From contig JACRAS010000043.1 of assembly GCA_016234705.1 (NCBI GenBank), positions 1 to 64,000 on the forward strand: DNA of 64,000 nt. The letters run 5' to 3'. The first letter of the stretch is position 1. Each line of letters begins with the position of its first letter. This document shows, one piece after another, positions 52,349 to 60,774 of the stretch. The position numbers were made by a program, and so were the translations under genes. The stretch comes from Betaproteobacteria bacterium. Its GTDB lineage: Bacteria; Pseudomonadota; Gammaproteobacteria; Burkholderiales; SG8-39. The notes under the pieces were generated by a model. The model saw only the letters and a list, made by a program, of their open reading frames with translations. It was not told where the DNA came from and did no database searches.

Positions 52349-53397
52349 GCGAAATGCGCAATGATCTTCTGAAAACCGTCGACCGGATCTTCGACGAGCA
52401 TTGCCCGAAGCCGGCGCGGGAATCCGCCGAAGCGGGCGAGTGGCCGGTCGCCTTGTGGCGGGCACTGGAGGAGGTTGGCCTCGATCGGGCCGCGTTGCCG
52501 GAACAGGCGGGCGGCTCCGGGCTCGATTTCGAGGATGCGATGCTGGCGCTGCGCCGCAGCGCTTATCACGGCGCGCCGGTGCCGCTGGCGGAGACCATGC
52601 TTGCCGGACGGCTGCTTGCTGCCGCGGGGCTGGCGGTTCCGCAAGGCGCCCTGACCGTGGCTCCGGTTCAGACCGGCGACCGGCTCAGGTTCGTGCGGGG
52701 CGCGTCGGGTGCGACGGTGTCGGGCGCGGCGCAGCGCGTGCCCTGGGGCAACCTGTGCGCGCATGCGGTCGTGGCGGGCGACATCGACGGCAAAGGCATG
52801 GTGGGCCTGGTTTCGACATCCGGCGCCGCGCGTGGCGTCGACAAGAACCTCGCCGGCGAGCCGCGCGCGCTGCTCGAGTTCGATGCAACTGCGCTGATCG
52901 CGCTTGCGCCATTGAAGGACGCGCTCGCGCGCCTCGAAGCCGAGGGCGCGCTCTACCGCAGCGTGCAGATGACCGGCGCGCTCGAGCGCGCGCTCGAATA
53001 TTCCTTGCAGTACGCCAACGAACGCGTTCAGTTCGGCCGCCCGATCGCCAAATTTCAGGCGATTCAGCACATGCTGGCGGTGCTGGCCGGGCAAGCGGCG
53101 GCCTCGAGTGCCGCGGCCGACGCGGCAGTCGAGGCATCGCGCCTCGTGCCGGACGAGTTTGCGGTATCGGTGGCGAAGTCGCGCGTGGGCGAAGCGGCCG
53201 GCAAGGGCGCCGAAATCGCGCATCAGGTGCATGGGGCGATGGGCTACACACGCGAGCACAATCTTCACTACAGCACGCGCCGCCTGTGGTCGTGGCGCGA
53301 CGAGTTCGGCAACGAAAGCTACTGGCAGAGCCGTCTCGGCCGTGCCGTCGCGGCCAACGGCGCCGATGCGCTCTGGCCGATGCTTAGCCGGCGTTGA
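52345..53397 (+). CDS. Acyl-CoA dehydrogenase (subunit 2 of a tandem pair)
   Basis: This 350-residue acyl-CoA dehydrogenase-fold protein is shorter and more divergent than its partner. It has LPEQAGGSGLDFEDAMLALRRSAYHGAPVPLAETMLA, ANERVQFGRPIAKFQAIQHMLAVLAGQ and QVHGAMGYTREHNLHYSTRRLWSWRDEFGNESYW. The middle beta-domain substrate loop is eroded, and the adenine motif G-N-E-x-Y differs from the partner. It is translationally coupled through ATGA and probably forms a heteromer with the 51200 product. Confidence 0.92.
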   Translation: MSEMRNDLLKTVDRIFDEHCPKPARESAEAGEWPVALWRALEEVGLDRAALPEQAGGSGLDFEDAMLALRRSAYHGAPVPLAETMLAGRLLAAAGLAVPQGALTVAPVQTGDRLRFVRGASGATVSGAAQRVPWGNLCAHAVVAGDIDGKGMVGLVSTSGAARGVDKNLAGEPRALLEFDATALIALAPLKDALARLEAEGALYRSVQMTGALERALEYSLQYANERVQFGRPIAKFQAIQHMLAVLAGQAAASSAAADAAVEASRLVPDEFAVSVAKSRVGEAAGKGAEIAHQVHGAMGYTREHNLHYSTRRLWSWRDEFGNESYWQSRLGRAVAANGADALWPMLSRR

Positions 53398-53404
53398 GCA
53401 ATAT

Positions 53405-53567
53405 TATACGTGGCGACTTGAATCGCCCCCCGTTGTTGCGGAGTTGCGATCTTGTATCTTGTATAAAGGCAACCCCAAGCCGCTGTTGCTTTTATCCATA
53501 ACCGTGATTTTGGTACGGATGCGTTTTTCATCCGTACCAAAATCACGGTTGGCGCGCGTAGCGCGCA
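53405..53567 (+). repeat. Hairpin-bearing intergenic repeat, family 1 copy 1
   Basis: This 163-bp non-coding segment is homologous in the same orientation to 54429-54580. Shared landmarks are TATACGTGGCG, GTTGTTGC and GTTGCGATCTTG near the left end. At the right end, a perfect 22-bp stem (53500-53521 with 53529-53550, arm core GGTACGGATG) encloses a 7-base loop CGTTTTT, and a second hairpin GCGCGC-GTA-GCGCGC lies at 53554-53566. It fills the convergent gap between an acyl-CoA dehydrogenase and the enoyl-CoA hydratase gene. Confidence 0.8.
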
Positions 53568-53596
53568 GGAATTCAGGCGCCGTACAATAATAGATA

Positions 53597-54385
53597 TCAG
53601 CGCCCCTTGAACACCGGCGCGCGCTTCTCGACGAACGCGCGCGCGGCCTCCAGATGATCCTCGGTTCCGGCGGTCCGGATCTGGTGCAAGGCCTCAAGGT
53701 CCAGGAATTCGGACAGGGTGCAGTTTTCGGCGGCATTGAAGTTCAGCTTCATCAGACCCAGCGCGATGCTCGGTCCGCCGGCAAGGCGCCTGGCCAGCGC
53801 CATCGTCGCGTCCGCGAGTTCAAAATCGGGCACCACCGCGTTCACCAAGCCGAGTGCGAGCGCCTGGCCGGCATCCACGGGGTCGCCGGTGTAGTACAGT
53901 TCGCGCGCCTTGCCGGTGCCGACCAGCTTGGACAGAAAGTAGCTGCCGCCGAAGTCGCCGGAGAACCCGACCTTGACGAAAGCGGTGATGAAGCGCGCCG
54001 ACTCCGACGCGATGCGCAGGTCGCAGGCGAGCGCCATGGCGAGTCCGGCACCGGCTGCAGGTCCGTTCACCATGGCAATGGTCGGCTTCGGAATCTCGTG
54101 CAGCAGGCGTGAAACCTCCATCCAGCCGCGCAAGCGCTGTACTGGGTCTTCCGCGCCTAATTGGCTCGAACCTTCGGCCATGCCCTTGACGTCGCCGCCG
54201 GCACAGAAGGCGCGACCGGCGCCGGTCAATATCACCACGGCGATTTCCGCATCGGCCCCGAGCCGCGCCAAGGTCTCGAGCAGGTTGTCGAAGGTGGAAG
54301 AGGAGAGCGCGTTGAGTCGGTCGGGGCGATTGAGCGTAAGCGTTGCGACGCGATCGGTCACGGTCTCGAGCAGTTCATGCGGCAT
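53597..54385 (-). CDS. Enoyl-CoA hydratase/isomerase family protein
   Basis: This 262-residue crotonase starts at the ATG at 54385 after AAGGAG. Motifs include VVILTGAGRAFCAGGDVKGMAEG (first oxyanion segment) and PTIAMVNGPAAGAGLAMALACDLRIASESARFITAFVKVGFSGDFGGSYFLSKLVG (second). The position of one classical catalytic Glu reads F-V-K-V-G-F-S-G-D-F, so isomerase or thioesterase chemistry is possible. It is bracketed by two direct copies of a hairpin-bearing repeat. Confidence 0.9.
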   Translation of the reverse strand: MPHELLETVTDRVATLTLNRPDRLNALSSSTFDNLLETLARLGADAEIAVVILTGAGRAFCAGGDVKGMAEGSSQLGAEDPVQRLRGWMEVSRLLHEIPKPTIAMVNGPAAGAGLAMALACDLRIASESARFITAFVKVGFSGDFGGSYFLSKLVGTGKARELYYTGDPVDAGQALALGLVNAVVPDFELADATMALARRLAGGPSIALGLMKLNFNAAENCTLSEFLDLEALHQIRTAGTEDHLEAARAFVEKRAPVFKGR

Positions 54386-54428
54386 GGAGGAGCTCCTTGG
54401 GTATTTGACAGGCAAGTCGGCGGTATTC

Positions 54429-54580
54429 TATACGTGGCGGCATAAATTGTCCCACGGTTGTTGCAGCGTTGCGATCTTGGATAAAACCCCCAGGCTGCGT
54501 TTGATGTTAACCAGAACCGTGTTTCTGGTACGGATGGTTTTTATCCGTACCAAAAACGCGGTTGGCGCGCGCAGCGCGCA
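54429..54580 (+). repeat. Hairpin-bearing intergenic repeat, family 1 copy 2
   Basis: This 152-bp copy has the same order of blocks as the repeat at 53405-53567. The main hairpin (54515-54535 with 54543-54563) keeps the GGTACGGAT/ATCCGTACC core but has one G-U and one mismatched pair. The adjacent GCGCGC-AGCGCGC hairpin is also kept. It lies between the enoyl-CoA hydratase start and the end of glgC. Confidence 0.8.
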
Positions 54581-54601
54581 ACATATGCATGGCACCTGGC
54601 A

Positions 54602-55867
54602 TCAGCCCAGGCGGGCGAGCATCTCCGGCGTGACGAGTGTGACGCCGTTGTCGGTGCGCTCGAACCGCCTGGCATCCTCGAGCGGATCCGCGCCGATCAC
54701 CATCCCCTCGGGAATGCGGCAGCCGTGGTCGATCACCACGCGCGTGAGGCGGGCGTGGCGGCCGACGACGACCTCGGGCAAAAGCACGGCTTCCTGCAAT
54801 TTGCAGTAGGAGTTGACGCGGCACCTGGAGAACAGCAGCGAGTTTTCGATCGTCGCCCCGGAGATGATGCAGCCGCCCGATACCAGCGAATCGAGGGCCA
54901 TTCCCCGGCGGCCGTCCTGATTGAAAACAAATTTGGCGGGAGGGAGCTGCTCCTGATAGGTCAAAATGGGCCAGGTCCTGTCGTACATGTCGAGCGAGGG
55001 CTCGACCGCGGTCAGGTCGATGTTGGCCTCCCAATAGGCATCGATCGTGCCCACGTCGCGCCAGTAGGGTTCCTTGGTGGCGCCGCCCATGACGCAACTA
55101 CCGGCAAAGGGATGCGCCACCGCCTCGCCGCTGCGAACCGCCTGCGGGATGATGTCCTTGCCGAAATCGTGACTCGAGGCGGGATCGGCGAGATCGCGCG
55201 CCAGCGCGTCATACAGGTATTGGGCGTTGAACACGTAAATACCCATGCTGGCGAGCGCGCGCTCGGAATTGCCCGGCATCGGCGGCGGATTGGGTGGTTT
55301 CTCGACGAAGTCGGTGATGCGGCGCGACTTGTTGATCGCCATCACGCCGAAGCCGCTCGCATCGGCGATGGGCACTTCGATGCAGGCGACTGTGCATTGA
55401 GCGCCTCTTTCGACGTGATCGGTGAGGAGCAGGGAATAGTCCATCTTGTAGACGTGGTCGCCCGCCAGCACAACGATGAATTGCGGCCTTCTGTCGCGAA
55501 TGATATCGAGGTTCTGGAACACCGCGTCCGCCGTGCCGCGGTACCAGGATTCTTCGCTAACGCGCTGCTGCGCCGGCATCAGGTCGATGAATTCGTTCAT
55601 TTCGGTCTTCAGAAACGACCAGCCCCTTTGCAAATGCCGCAGCAGGCTGTGCGACTTGTATTGGGTGGCGATGCCGATCTGCCTGATTCCGGAATTCAGG
55701 CAATTGGACAGGGCAAAATCGACGATGCGGAATTTGCCGCCGAAATACACGGCGGGTTTGGCCCTGCGGTCGGTGAGCTGTTTCAGGCGGGCTCCGCGTC
55801 CGCCGGCGAGCACGATGGCAAACGCGCGCTTGGGAAGCTGCAATCTGGCAAGCGTATCGGTGGGCAT
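54602..55867 (-). CDS. glgC: Glucose-1-phosphate adenylyltransferase
   Basis: This 421-residue ADP-glucose pyrophosphorylase has [41 protein letters not shown] (nucleotide-binding loop), [29 protein letters not shown], and a C-terminal left-handed beta-helix ending near [26 protein letters not shown]. It makes ADP-glucose for glycogen synthesis. Its length is normal. No other glycogen genes are next to it in this window. Confidence 0.97.
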   Translation of the reverse strand: MPTDTLARLQLPKRAFAIVLAGGRGARLKQLTDRRAKPAVYFGGKFRIVDFALSNCLNSGIRQIGIATQYKSHSLLRHLQRGWSFLKTEMNEFIDLMPAQQRVSEESWYRGTADAVFQNLDIIRDRRPQFIVVLAGDHVYKMDYSLLLTDHVERGAQCTVACIEVPIADASGFGVMAINKSRRITDFVEKPPNPPPMPGNSERALASMGIYVFNAQYLYDALARDLADPASSHDFGKDIIPQAVRSGEAVAHPFAGSCVMGGATKEPYWRDVGTIDAYWEANIDLTAVEPSLDMYDRTWPILTYQEQLPPAKFVFNQDGRRGMALDSLVSGGCIISGATIENSLLFSRCRVNSYCKLQEAVLLPEVVVGRHARLTRVVIDHGCRIPEGMVIGADPLEDARRFERTDNGVTLVTPEMLARLG

Positions 55868-55926
55868 GGTCTTGCTCCTGTTGCATCAGGACAGGGGGTC
55901 GAGAACACGGCTACACCACTATACTA

Positions 55927-56034
55927 CCGCTGCCGCTTGAATTCGGAAAAGCGCCGATCCGTTCGGCGCGAATCGACCGGAGATCATGAGAGCGACAAAA
56001 GAAACAGACGAGACAGGAAAAGTATAAGATAACC
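55927..56034 (+). repeat. Intergenic repeat family 2, copy 1 (possible promoter-carrying element)
   Basis: This 108-bp segment is homologous in the same orientation and length to 58802-58909. Conserved blocks are CCGCTGCCGCTTG, ATTCGG, TTCGGCGCGAATCGACCG and GAAACAGACG, ending in a TATAAGATAACC / GATAAAATAGCC block that resembles a -10 region. It ends 45 bp before the YHS-protein gene. Confidence 0.75.
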
Positions 56035-56078
56035 GCTCGTTCGCGGCATAATAAGGACCACTACAACATGGGGGGGTT

Positions 56079-56528
56079 ATGAAACTAAAGCGCACCGTCT
56101 TTCGTCGATGGCTTTCCGTGCTCGTGCTCGTCGGGTTGCCGGCTGCGGCAAGCTTCGCACAAAGCAAGGCCCCAGTTGCGGCGGCTGTGGCGCTCAAGGG
56201 GCACGACACAGTGGCGTATTTCACGGAGAAACGTCCGGTAATGGGCTCGGCCCAGAACGGCTACGTTTGGGACGGCTCGCGCTACCTGTTCTCCAGCGTC
56301 AAGAACCGGGAGGCGTTTGCGGCGAACCCAGACCGTTATGCGCCGCAGTTCAGCGGCTTGTGCGCGACAGGCCTATCCATGGGAATGAAAACGGCTGCCG
56401 ACCCGAACGTGTGGAAGATCGTGGACGGTAAGCTCTACGTGTTCTCCTCAGTCGAAGCGAAGCAGATGGTGGACAAGGATCCGGCGCTGCTCGCGCGCTC
56501 GCACCAGACCTGGAAGGGAGCGAAGTAG
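56079..56528 (+). CDS. Secreted YHS-domain protein
   Basis: This 149-residue exported protein has a signal peptide (RRWLSVLVLVGLPAAASFA) and a YHS domain: VALKGHDTVAYFTEKRPVMGSAQNGYVWDGSRYLFSSVKNREAFAANPDRYAPQFSGLCATGLSMG. The core tyrosines and the cysteine (FSGLCATG) are kept. YHS proteins of this type are linked with metal handling or tetrathionate-like stress, but the function is not settled. The gene sits behind the family 2 repeat, which may supply its promoter. Confidence 0.88.
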   Translation: MKLKRTVFRRWLSVLVLVGLPAAASFAQSKAPVAAAVALKGHDTVAYFTEKRPVMGSAQNGYVWDGSRYLFSSVKNREAFAANPDRYAPQFSGLCATGLSMGMKTAADPNVWKIVDGKLYVFSSVEAKQMVDKDPALLARSHQTWKGAK

Positions 56529-56538
56529 CGCTCCAGGC

Positions 56539-58446
56539 TCACAATCCGGCCTTGCGCAGGCCGTCCTGGGCCTTGGCCTTGAGCTCGGCATCGACGAAAC
56601 GCGTGCCAAACAATTCGATGCGGAAAAACGGATCGCGCCGGCGCAATTGATCCGCCGCGTTACGCGCTTCCTCCACGTTTCCCATCTGCCCGAGAGTGGC
56701 GGCGCGCACGGCGTGCAGGTATACGTATTCCGGCGCAAGCGCCAGTGCCGTGTCAGCCGCGGCGAGCGCCTCCTTATAGCGCACCGCGGTGTAATACGCC
56801 ATCGCCAGAGTGAAGCCAGAATCCGGGTCGATGCGAGGGTCGAACCGGTGCGCGGCCTCGCTCGCGGCGATCGACTCGTCGAGCCGGCCCAACCACAGCA
56901 AGGCCTCACCGCGCAGCGCGTCGGCAAATGCGTCGCTGACGTTCTGCTCGATGGCGCGGTCGGCCTCCACCAGCGCCCGGTCGAATTGCCCGTTAGAGGA
57001 GTAGACCCGGGCGAGCAGCGCGTGCGCGCGCGCGTTCGCCCCGGGTTCCTCCAGCGCGAGTGCTTGCCTGGCGAGTTCCTCTCCGCGTCTCAGTCCTGCC
57101 TCGGGATTTTCCGTCCATCCCAGTCCGGTGCGCTGCAATTCGGCTGCCGCGAGCTGGACGTAGGCCTCGGCGTACTTCGGTGAGAGCTTGAGCGCCTGTT
57201 CGATCATCTCGCGCGCTTCGCGGTTGGCGCTGCGCTCCGAGCGGCTGATCAGCTCGCGCGCGCGCAGCACCAGGTCATAGGCCTGCAGGCTCTCGGTCGG
57301 TTTGGCGAACACGCGCTGCTGCTCCAGGCGCGTGAGTTTCACCGCGAGCGCGCCGACGATGTTCTTCACGATCCGGTCCTGGATCTCGAACACCTGCTTG
57401 CCCTCGCCCTCGTAGCGCTCGGACCACAGCAGCGTGCCCGACGCCGCATCGCTGAGTTCGACCGCGACGCGCAGCCTCCCGTCCGCCTCGCGCACGCTGC
57501 CCTGAACAACGTAGCGCACGCCGAGTTCCCGGCTGATTTCCTCTCCGGTGGCGTTGCGACTCTTGTATTCCTGCACGGCGTTGCGCGCGATCACCATGAC
57601 GCCGGAAAATCGTCCGAGCGCGTTAATGATGTCCTCGGTGATGCCGTCGCTGAAGTAGTCGCGTTTCTCGCCGCCGCTCTGGTTGGCAAACGGCAGCACG
57701 GCGATGGCGGCGCGCGAGTCGGAAATCCCGGCCGGCTTGCCGGCGACGAGCGCCGCGGCCGAGGAGCGCACCCGTTTGGCAAACTCCGGCGGCGCGAAGA
57801 ACAAGCCCGCGACGGCGGCGACGAGCAAGACGGCGATGCCGGCGGATGCGCGCCGCCACGCGCCGCGCCGCTCCGGCAAGCTCAGCTTGCCCGGCGCCGC
57901 GGCGGCGCTGCCGGGGCCGCTCAGGTCGAGCGCGTACACGTGCACCGGCCGGGCGATGTTTTTCACCGCGTGCTCGCCACGGTCGACGCAGCGGTACGCG
58001 ATCTTGTCGCGCACCTGCTCGTAGGCGCTCGCCGAAATCGCGACCCCGCCCGGCTCGCAGATGCCCTCCAGCCGGGCGGCGATGTTGACGCCGTCGCCGT
58101 AGACGTCGTCGCCTTCGATGATGATATCGCCGAGGTTGATGCCGATCCGCAGCACGATGCGGCGCTCCGCCGGGTCGGCGGCGCCACGCGACGCCATTTC
58201 GATCTGTATCTTCGCAGCGCATTGCGCCGCCGCGACGACGCTGGTGAACTCCGCCAGCAATCCGTCGCCGGTGGTCTTGAAGATGCGGCCGTGGTGCGAC
58301 GCGATGGCCGGATCGATCACTTCCGTACGCAGCGCCTTGAGCCGCGCCAACGTCGCCTCTTCGTCAGCCCCCATCAGCCGGCTGAAGCCGACGATATCCG
58401 CGGCGAAAATAGCGGCGAGCCGGCGCTGGACGATTTCCGGGGTCAT
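56539..58446 (-). CDS. Class III adenylate/guanylate cyclase with TPR repeats
   Basis: This 635-residue protein has a class III nucleotidyl cyclase domain (about 8-170: LAAIFAADIVGFSRLMGADEEATL with the metal-binding Asp, KTTGDGLLAEFTSVVAA, RIGINLGDIIIEGDDVYGDGVNIAARLEGI). One transmembrane helix follows (about 201-218), then a TolB/FlgO-like beta-domain (AIAVLPFANQSGGEKRDYFSDGITEDIINALGRF) and TPR repeats (about 400-610). This arrangement is common in proteobacteria; the ligand and whether it makes cAMP or cGMP cannot be told. The start at 58446 is the first of the frame. Confidence 0.93.
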   Translation of the reverse strand: MTPEIVQRRLAAIFAADIVGFSRLMGADEEATLARLKALRTEVIDPAIASHHGRIFKTTGDGLLAEFTSVVAAAQCAAKIQIEMASRGAADPAERRIVLRIGINLGDIIIEGDDVYGDGVNIAARLEGICEPGGVAISASAYEQVRDKIAYRCVDRGEHAVKNIARPVHVYALDLSGPGSAAAAPGKLSLPERRGAWRRASAGIAVLLVAAVAGLFFAPPEFAKRVRSSAAALVAGKPAGISDSRAAIAVLPFANQSGGEKRDYFSDGITEDIINALGRFSGVMVIARNAVQEYKSRNATGEEISRELGVRYVVQGSVREADGRLRVAVELSDAASGTLLWSERYEGEGKQVFEIQDRIVKNIVGALAVKLTRLEQQRVFAKPTESLQAYDLVLRARELISRSERSANREAREMIEQALKLSPKYAEAYVQLAAAELQRTGLGWTENPEAGLRRGEELARQALALEEPGANARAHALLARVYSSNGQFDRALVEADRAIEQNVSDAFADALRGEALLWLGRLDESIAASEAAHRFDPRIDPDSGFTLAMAYYTAVRYKEALAAADTALALAPEYVYLHAVRAATLGQMGNVEEARNAADQLRRRDPFFRIELFGTRFVDAELKAKAQDGLRKAGL

Positions 58447-58801
58447 ATTATTGGCGGAAAGCGCAAGTCGGCAGCAGCTCAGTCACGATCACGCCATCTT
58501 TCCAAGCAGTTCACGCTTGCGCATCCCGATCGCTCTCCCCGTCTTTGGCATATCCCAAGAGGGATAGGAAAATCAACGGTACCCCCGAAAGTATCTCCGG
58601 GTGTTGCAGTCACAGTCTATCGCAGATTTCGTGCGGGAAGGCCCTGTGAAAGTGCCCTGAACAACGGTCAGCATCGCGACGCGGTCACTGCCTGTGGTCG
58701 TAGGCACGAGTCGCCCCACGATGAGCGACGGCGGCTCGTCTTGCTTTGGCAGCTACCGGGCGCAGGACAGGATGGTGGGAACGCGGGTGCGCCCCTATTC
58801 G
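58447..58801. other. Non-coding gap upstream of the cyclase gene
   Basis: This stretch, the first part of a 584-bp gap, holds no convincing gene on either strand and no strong hairpin that I could find. It presumably contains the cyclase promoter, reading left. Confidence 0.5.
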
Positions 58802-58909
58802 CCGCTGCCGCTTGCATTCGGAAAATCGCCGGTCAATTCGGCGCGAATCGACCGTAGAATATGAGCGCGGCAAACGAAACAGACGGCGCGGGAAAGGGAT
58901 AAAATAGCC
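58802..58909 (+). repeat. Intergenic repeat family 2, copy 2
   Basis: This is the second 108-bp copy of the element at 55927-56034, in the same orientation. The most conserved parts are CCGCTGCCGCTTG, TTCGGCGCGAATCGACCG and GAAACAGACG. The terminal GGATAAAATAGCC is -10-like and would read toward the small CxxC-protein gene at 59031. Confidence 0.75.
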
Positions 58910-58940
58910 AACTATGAGATCGTTGAAGTGCCGAACAATA

Positions 58941-59003
58941 CGAGGGGACACGTCCCCTCGTGCTCCCCTAAATCAGGCGCCTAACGGAAATTCCGTTAAG
59001 CGC
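58941..59003 (+). other. Two perfect hairpins upstream of a small zinc-ribbon gene
   Basis: The first hairpin (58941-58960) pairs CGAGGGGAC with GTCCCCTCG around two bases. The second (58977-59003) pairs TAACGGAA with TTCCGTTA around one base, extended by outer GCGC/GCGC arms across a C-A mismatch. Neither has a T-run. They lie 28-90 bp before the gene at 59031 and may be RNA structures in its leader or mobile palindromic repeats. Confidence 0.6.
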
Positions 59004-59030
59004 ACTTAGTCGACGCATCGGGGCGTAGCG

Positions 59031-59210
59031 ATGGGTAAGGACCCCTCAAAAATCAAGGTGTGCCCGGAGTGCCGGCGCCTGGTTGAATCTGCGACCATGC
59101 GCCCGTTATCCCGCAACCAGCTCGGCAGCGGCATTCGCTACGTCTGTCCGGACTGTTTCAAGCGCGTCCTGGCCTTGAGAAAGGTCGTGCGCGACGCACG
59201 CGGCAAATAG
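59031..59210 (+). CDS. Small zinc-ribbon-like protein (CxxC...CxxC)
   Basis: This 59-residue protein reads MGKDPSKIKVCPECRRLV, then ESATMRPLSRNQLGSGIRYV, then CPDCFKRVLALRKVVRDARGK. Two CPxC knuckles about 30 residues apart form a likely zinc ribbon, and the basic C-terminal helix suggests nucleic-acid or protein contact. No clear Shine-Dalgarno sequence is visible. It is 59 bp upstream of an FmdB-type zinc-ribbon gene on the same strand. I do not recognise a named family. Confidence 0.7.
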   Translation: MGKDPSKIKVCPECRRLVESATMRPLSRNQLGSGIRYVCPDCFKRVLALRKVVRDARGK

Positions 59211-59269
59211 TGTGCGTCACCGTGTTACAATTTTCACTGATCAGGTCATTTCACCGGAGCCTAAACATC

Positions 59270-59509
59270 ATGCCCATCTATGAGTACGCATGCGTCTCTT
59301 GCGGAAGGGAATTCGAAACCCTGGTGCGCAAGTCATCTCCTGCGCCACAGTGTCCGGGCTGCAGCGGCACCGAGTTGCGCAAGAAACTGTCCGCCTTCGC
59401 GACGATCACGGGCGCCGCATCGGCCCACGCGGAGCTTCCCGCGCCGTGCCGGGGTTGCGCCAACCCGGGCGGTCCCGGCGTTTGCGGATTTGGCGCGAGC
59501 CAGCAATGA
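59270..59509 (+). CDS. FmdB-family zinc-ribbon protein
   Basis: This 79-residue protein starts MPIYEYACVSCGREFETLVRKSSPAPQCPGCSG, the canonical FmdB putative regulatory zinc ribbon with CxxC pairs at residues 8-11 and 28-31. A C-terminal CRGCANPGGPGVCGF adds further cysteines. The ATG at 59270 follows CCGGAGCC; a longer frame upstream lacks a ribosome-binding site. The stop overlaps the start of the next gene (ATGA), suggesting co-expression. Confidence 0.9.
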   Translation: MPIYEYACVSCGREFETLVRKSSPAPQCPGCSGTELRKKLSAFATITGAASAHAELPAPCRGCANPGGPGVCGFGASQQ

Positions 59510-60456
59510 GCGCAGGTACCAGACTTGCGGGAACACCCGAGCCGATGTATTTCTGGAACGGCGTTGGCGGGATCAGGATAGCCGGCGATTCGTGGGGCGA
59601 CCCGGGCGGGCCGCTGGTGTTGCTGCAACACGGCGGCGGACAGACCCGCCATGCCTGGAAGGAGGCGGGTGTTACACTGGGAGCCGCCGGTTATTGCGCC
59701 GTCGCCTTCGATGCGCGCGGCCACGGGGATTCGGACTGGTCGCCAGATGGACTCTACGGGCAGGATGTCATGGTCGAGGATCTCAAGTGCGTCGTCGCCG
59801 CGCTCGGCAAGCGGCGCCCGGTGCTCGTCGGCGCATCCATGGGAGGCGGGACCAGCCTGGTCGCCATCGGTGAGGATCACGTGGATGCCACCGCGCTGGT
59901 CATGGTCGATATCGCCCCCCGGATCGAGATCGAAGGCGTCAACAAGATTCAGGCGTTCATGAACCAGAAGCCGGACGGATTCAGTTCTCTGGAAGAGGTG
60001 GCGGAGGCCATCGGCAATTACCAGCCTCACCGCAAACGCCCGAAGAGTCTGGATGGTTTGGTCAAGAACGTGCGTCTCGGCGCGGATGGTAAATACCGAT
60101 GGCACTGGGACCCCCGCTTTCGTGGCATGAGACGCGAGCTCGACAAACGCCTGGAACGTCTCGAAGCCTGCGCGAGAAATCTGGCGTTGCCCACTCTGCT
60201 GGTGCGGGGCGGTCTCTCGGATGTGCTAAGCGAAGAAGGCGCTCAGGCTTTTCTGAAGCTGTGTCCTCACAGCGAGTATGTCAATGTCGCCGGCGCGGCT
60301 CACATGGTGGCGGGAGACCGCAACGACGTCTTCGGCAACGCGGTGATTGAATTCCTGGCGCGCGCGGTGCCTGTCGGCGGCGAGCCGGTTCAGCCGGCGC
60401 ATGAACCGCACGCCCACCACGAGGGCCCTGCGGGCGATATCAACGACGTACCCTGA
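59506..60456 (+). CDS. Alpha/beta hydrolase family protein
   Basis: This 316-residue hydrolase starts at the ATG at 59506, overlapping the FmdB stop by 4 bp. It has LLQHGGGQTRHAWKEAG (oxyanion region), FDARGHGDSDWSPDG, the nucleophile elbow VGASMGGGTSL (Ser), LLVRGGLSDVLSEEG with the likely acid Asp, and GAAHMVAGDRND with the catalytic His. A histidine-rich tail (HEPHAHHEG) is unusual. The substrate is unknown; epoxide-hydrolase, esterase or haloalkane-dehalogenase-like roles are all compatible with the fold. Confidence 0.92.
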   Translation: MSAGTRLAGTPEPMYFWNGVGGIRIAGDSWGDPGGPLVLLQHGGGQTRHAWKEAGVTLGAAGYCAVAFDARGHGDSDWSPDGLYGQDVMVEDLKCVVAALGKRRPVLVGASMGGGTSLVAIGEDHVDATALVMVDIAPRIEIEGVNKIQAFMNQKPDGFSSLEEVAEAIGNYQPHRKRPKSLDGLVKNVRLGADGKYRWHWDPRFRGMRRELDKRLERLEACARNLALPTLLVRGGLSDVLSEEGAQAFLKLCPHSEYVNVAGAAHMVAGDRNDVFGNAVIEFLARAVPVGGEPVQPAHEPHAHHEGPAGDINDVP

Positions 60457-60475
60457 CCGCTTCCACCTTGAACAT

Positions 60476-60619
60476 TCAAGCTGGCGGCCGGGCGATCATG
60501 TCCTCGTACTTGTGGCGCTTGGTGATCAGGCCCGCGTACTGGAACACATCCAGGGTTACCTTGAACGCGGGGCGCGTGATTTCCATGATTTCGTCAAGTC
60601 CGGCGACGGCCAAAGACAT
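60476..60619 (-). CDS. Unrecognised short frame, possible gene remnant
   Basis: In the 318-bp gap 60457-60774, a minus-strand frame of 47 codons reads MSLAVAGLDEIMEITRPAFK then VTLDVFQYAGLITKRHKYED and MIARPPA. The composition looks protein-like, but there is no ribosome-binding site, a stop codon directly precedes the ATG, and I recognise no family. It may be the C-terminal tail of a lost gene. The remainder of the gap shows no gene that I can support. Confidence 0.3.
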   Translation of the reverse strand: MSLAVAGLDEIMEITRPAFKVTLDVFQYAGLITKRHKYEDMIARPPA

Positions 60620-60774
60620 TCAGTTGGTGAGTGTTTCTTCGGCCAGCGCCGAGAGCGGCGCTGGCCGGGACGCATCGCAGAAGCGCACGCTGGTAGTGCA
60701 GCAGCGTTGCTCCAACGCCTACGGCGTCGCCATGGTGACGGTCGAAGAAGTGAACTGACTCGGGGGCGGCATCG

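Noticed and set aside
53500-53550. Rho-independent terminator
   Set aside because: The stem is very strong, but no T-run follows on either strand. The element recurs at 54515-54563 and is better treated as a repeat.
60468-60758. 96-codon + strand frame in the gap before the ABC ATPase-like gene
   Set aside because: It has no family resemblance or ribosome-binding site, and its first half is antisense to the short minus-strand frame.
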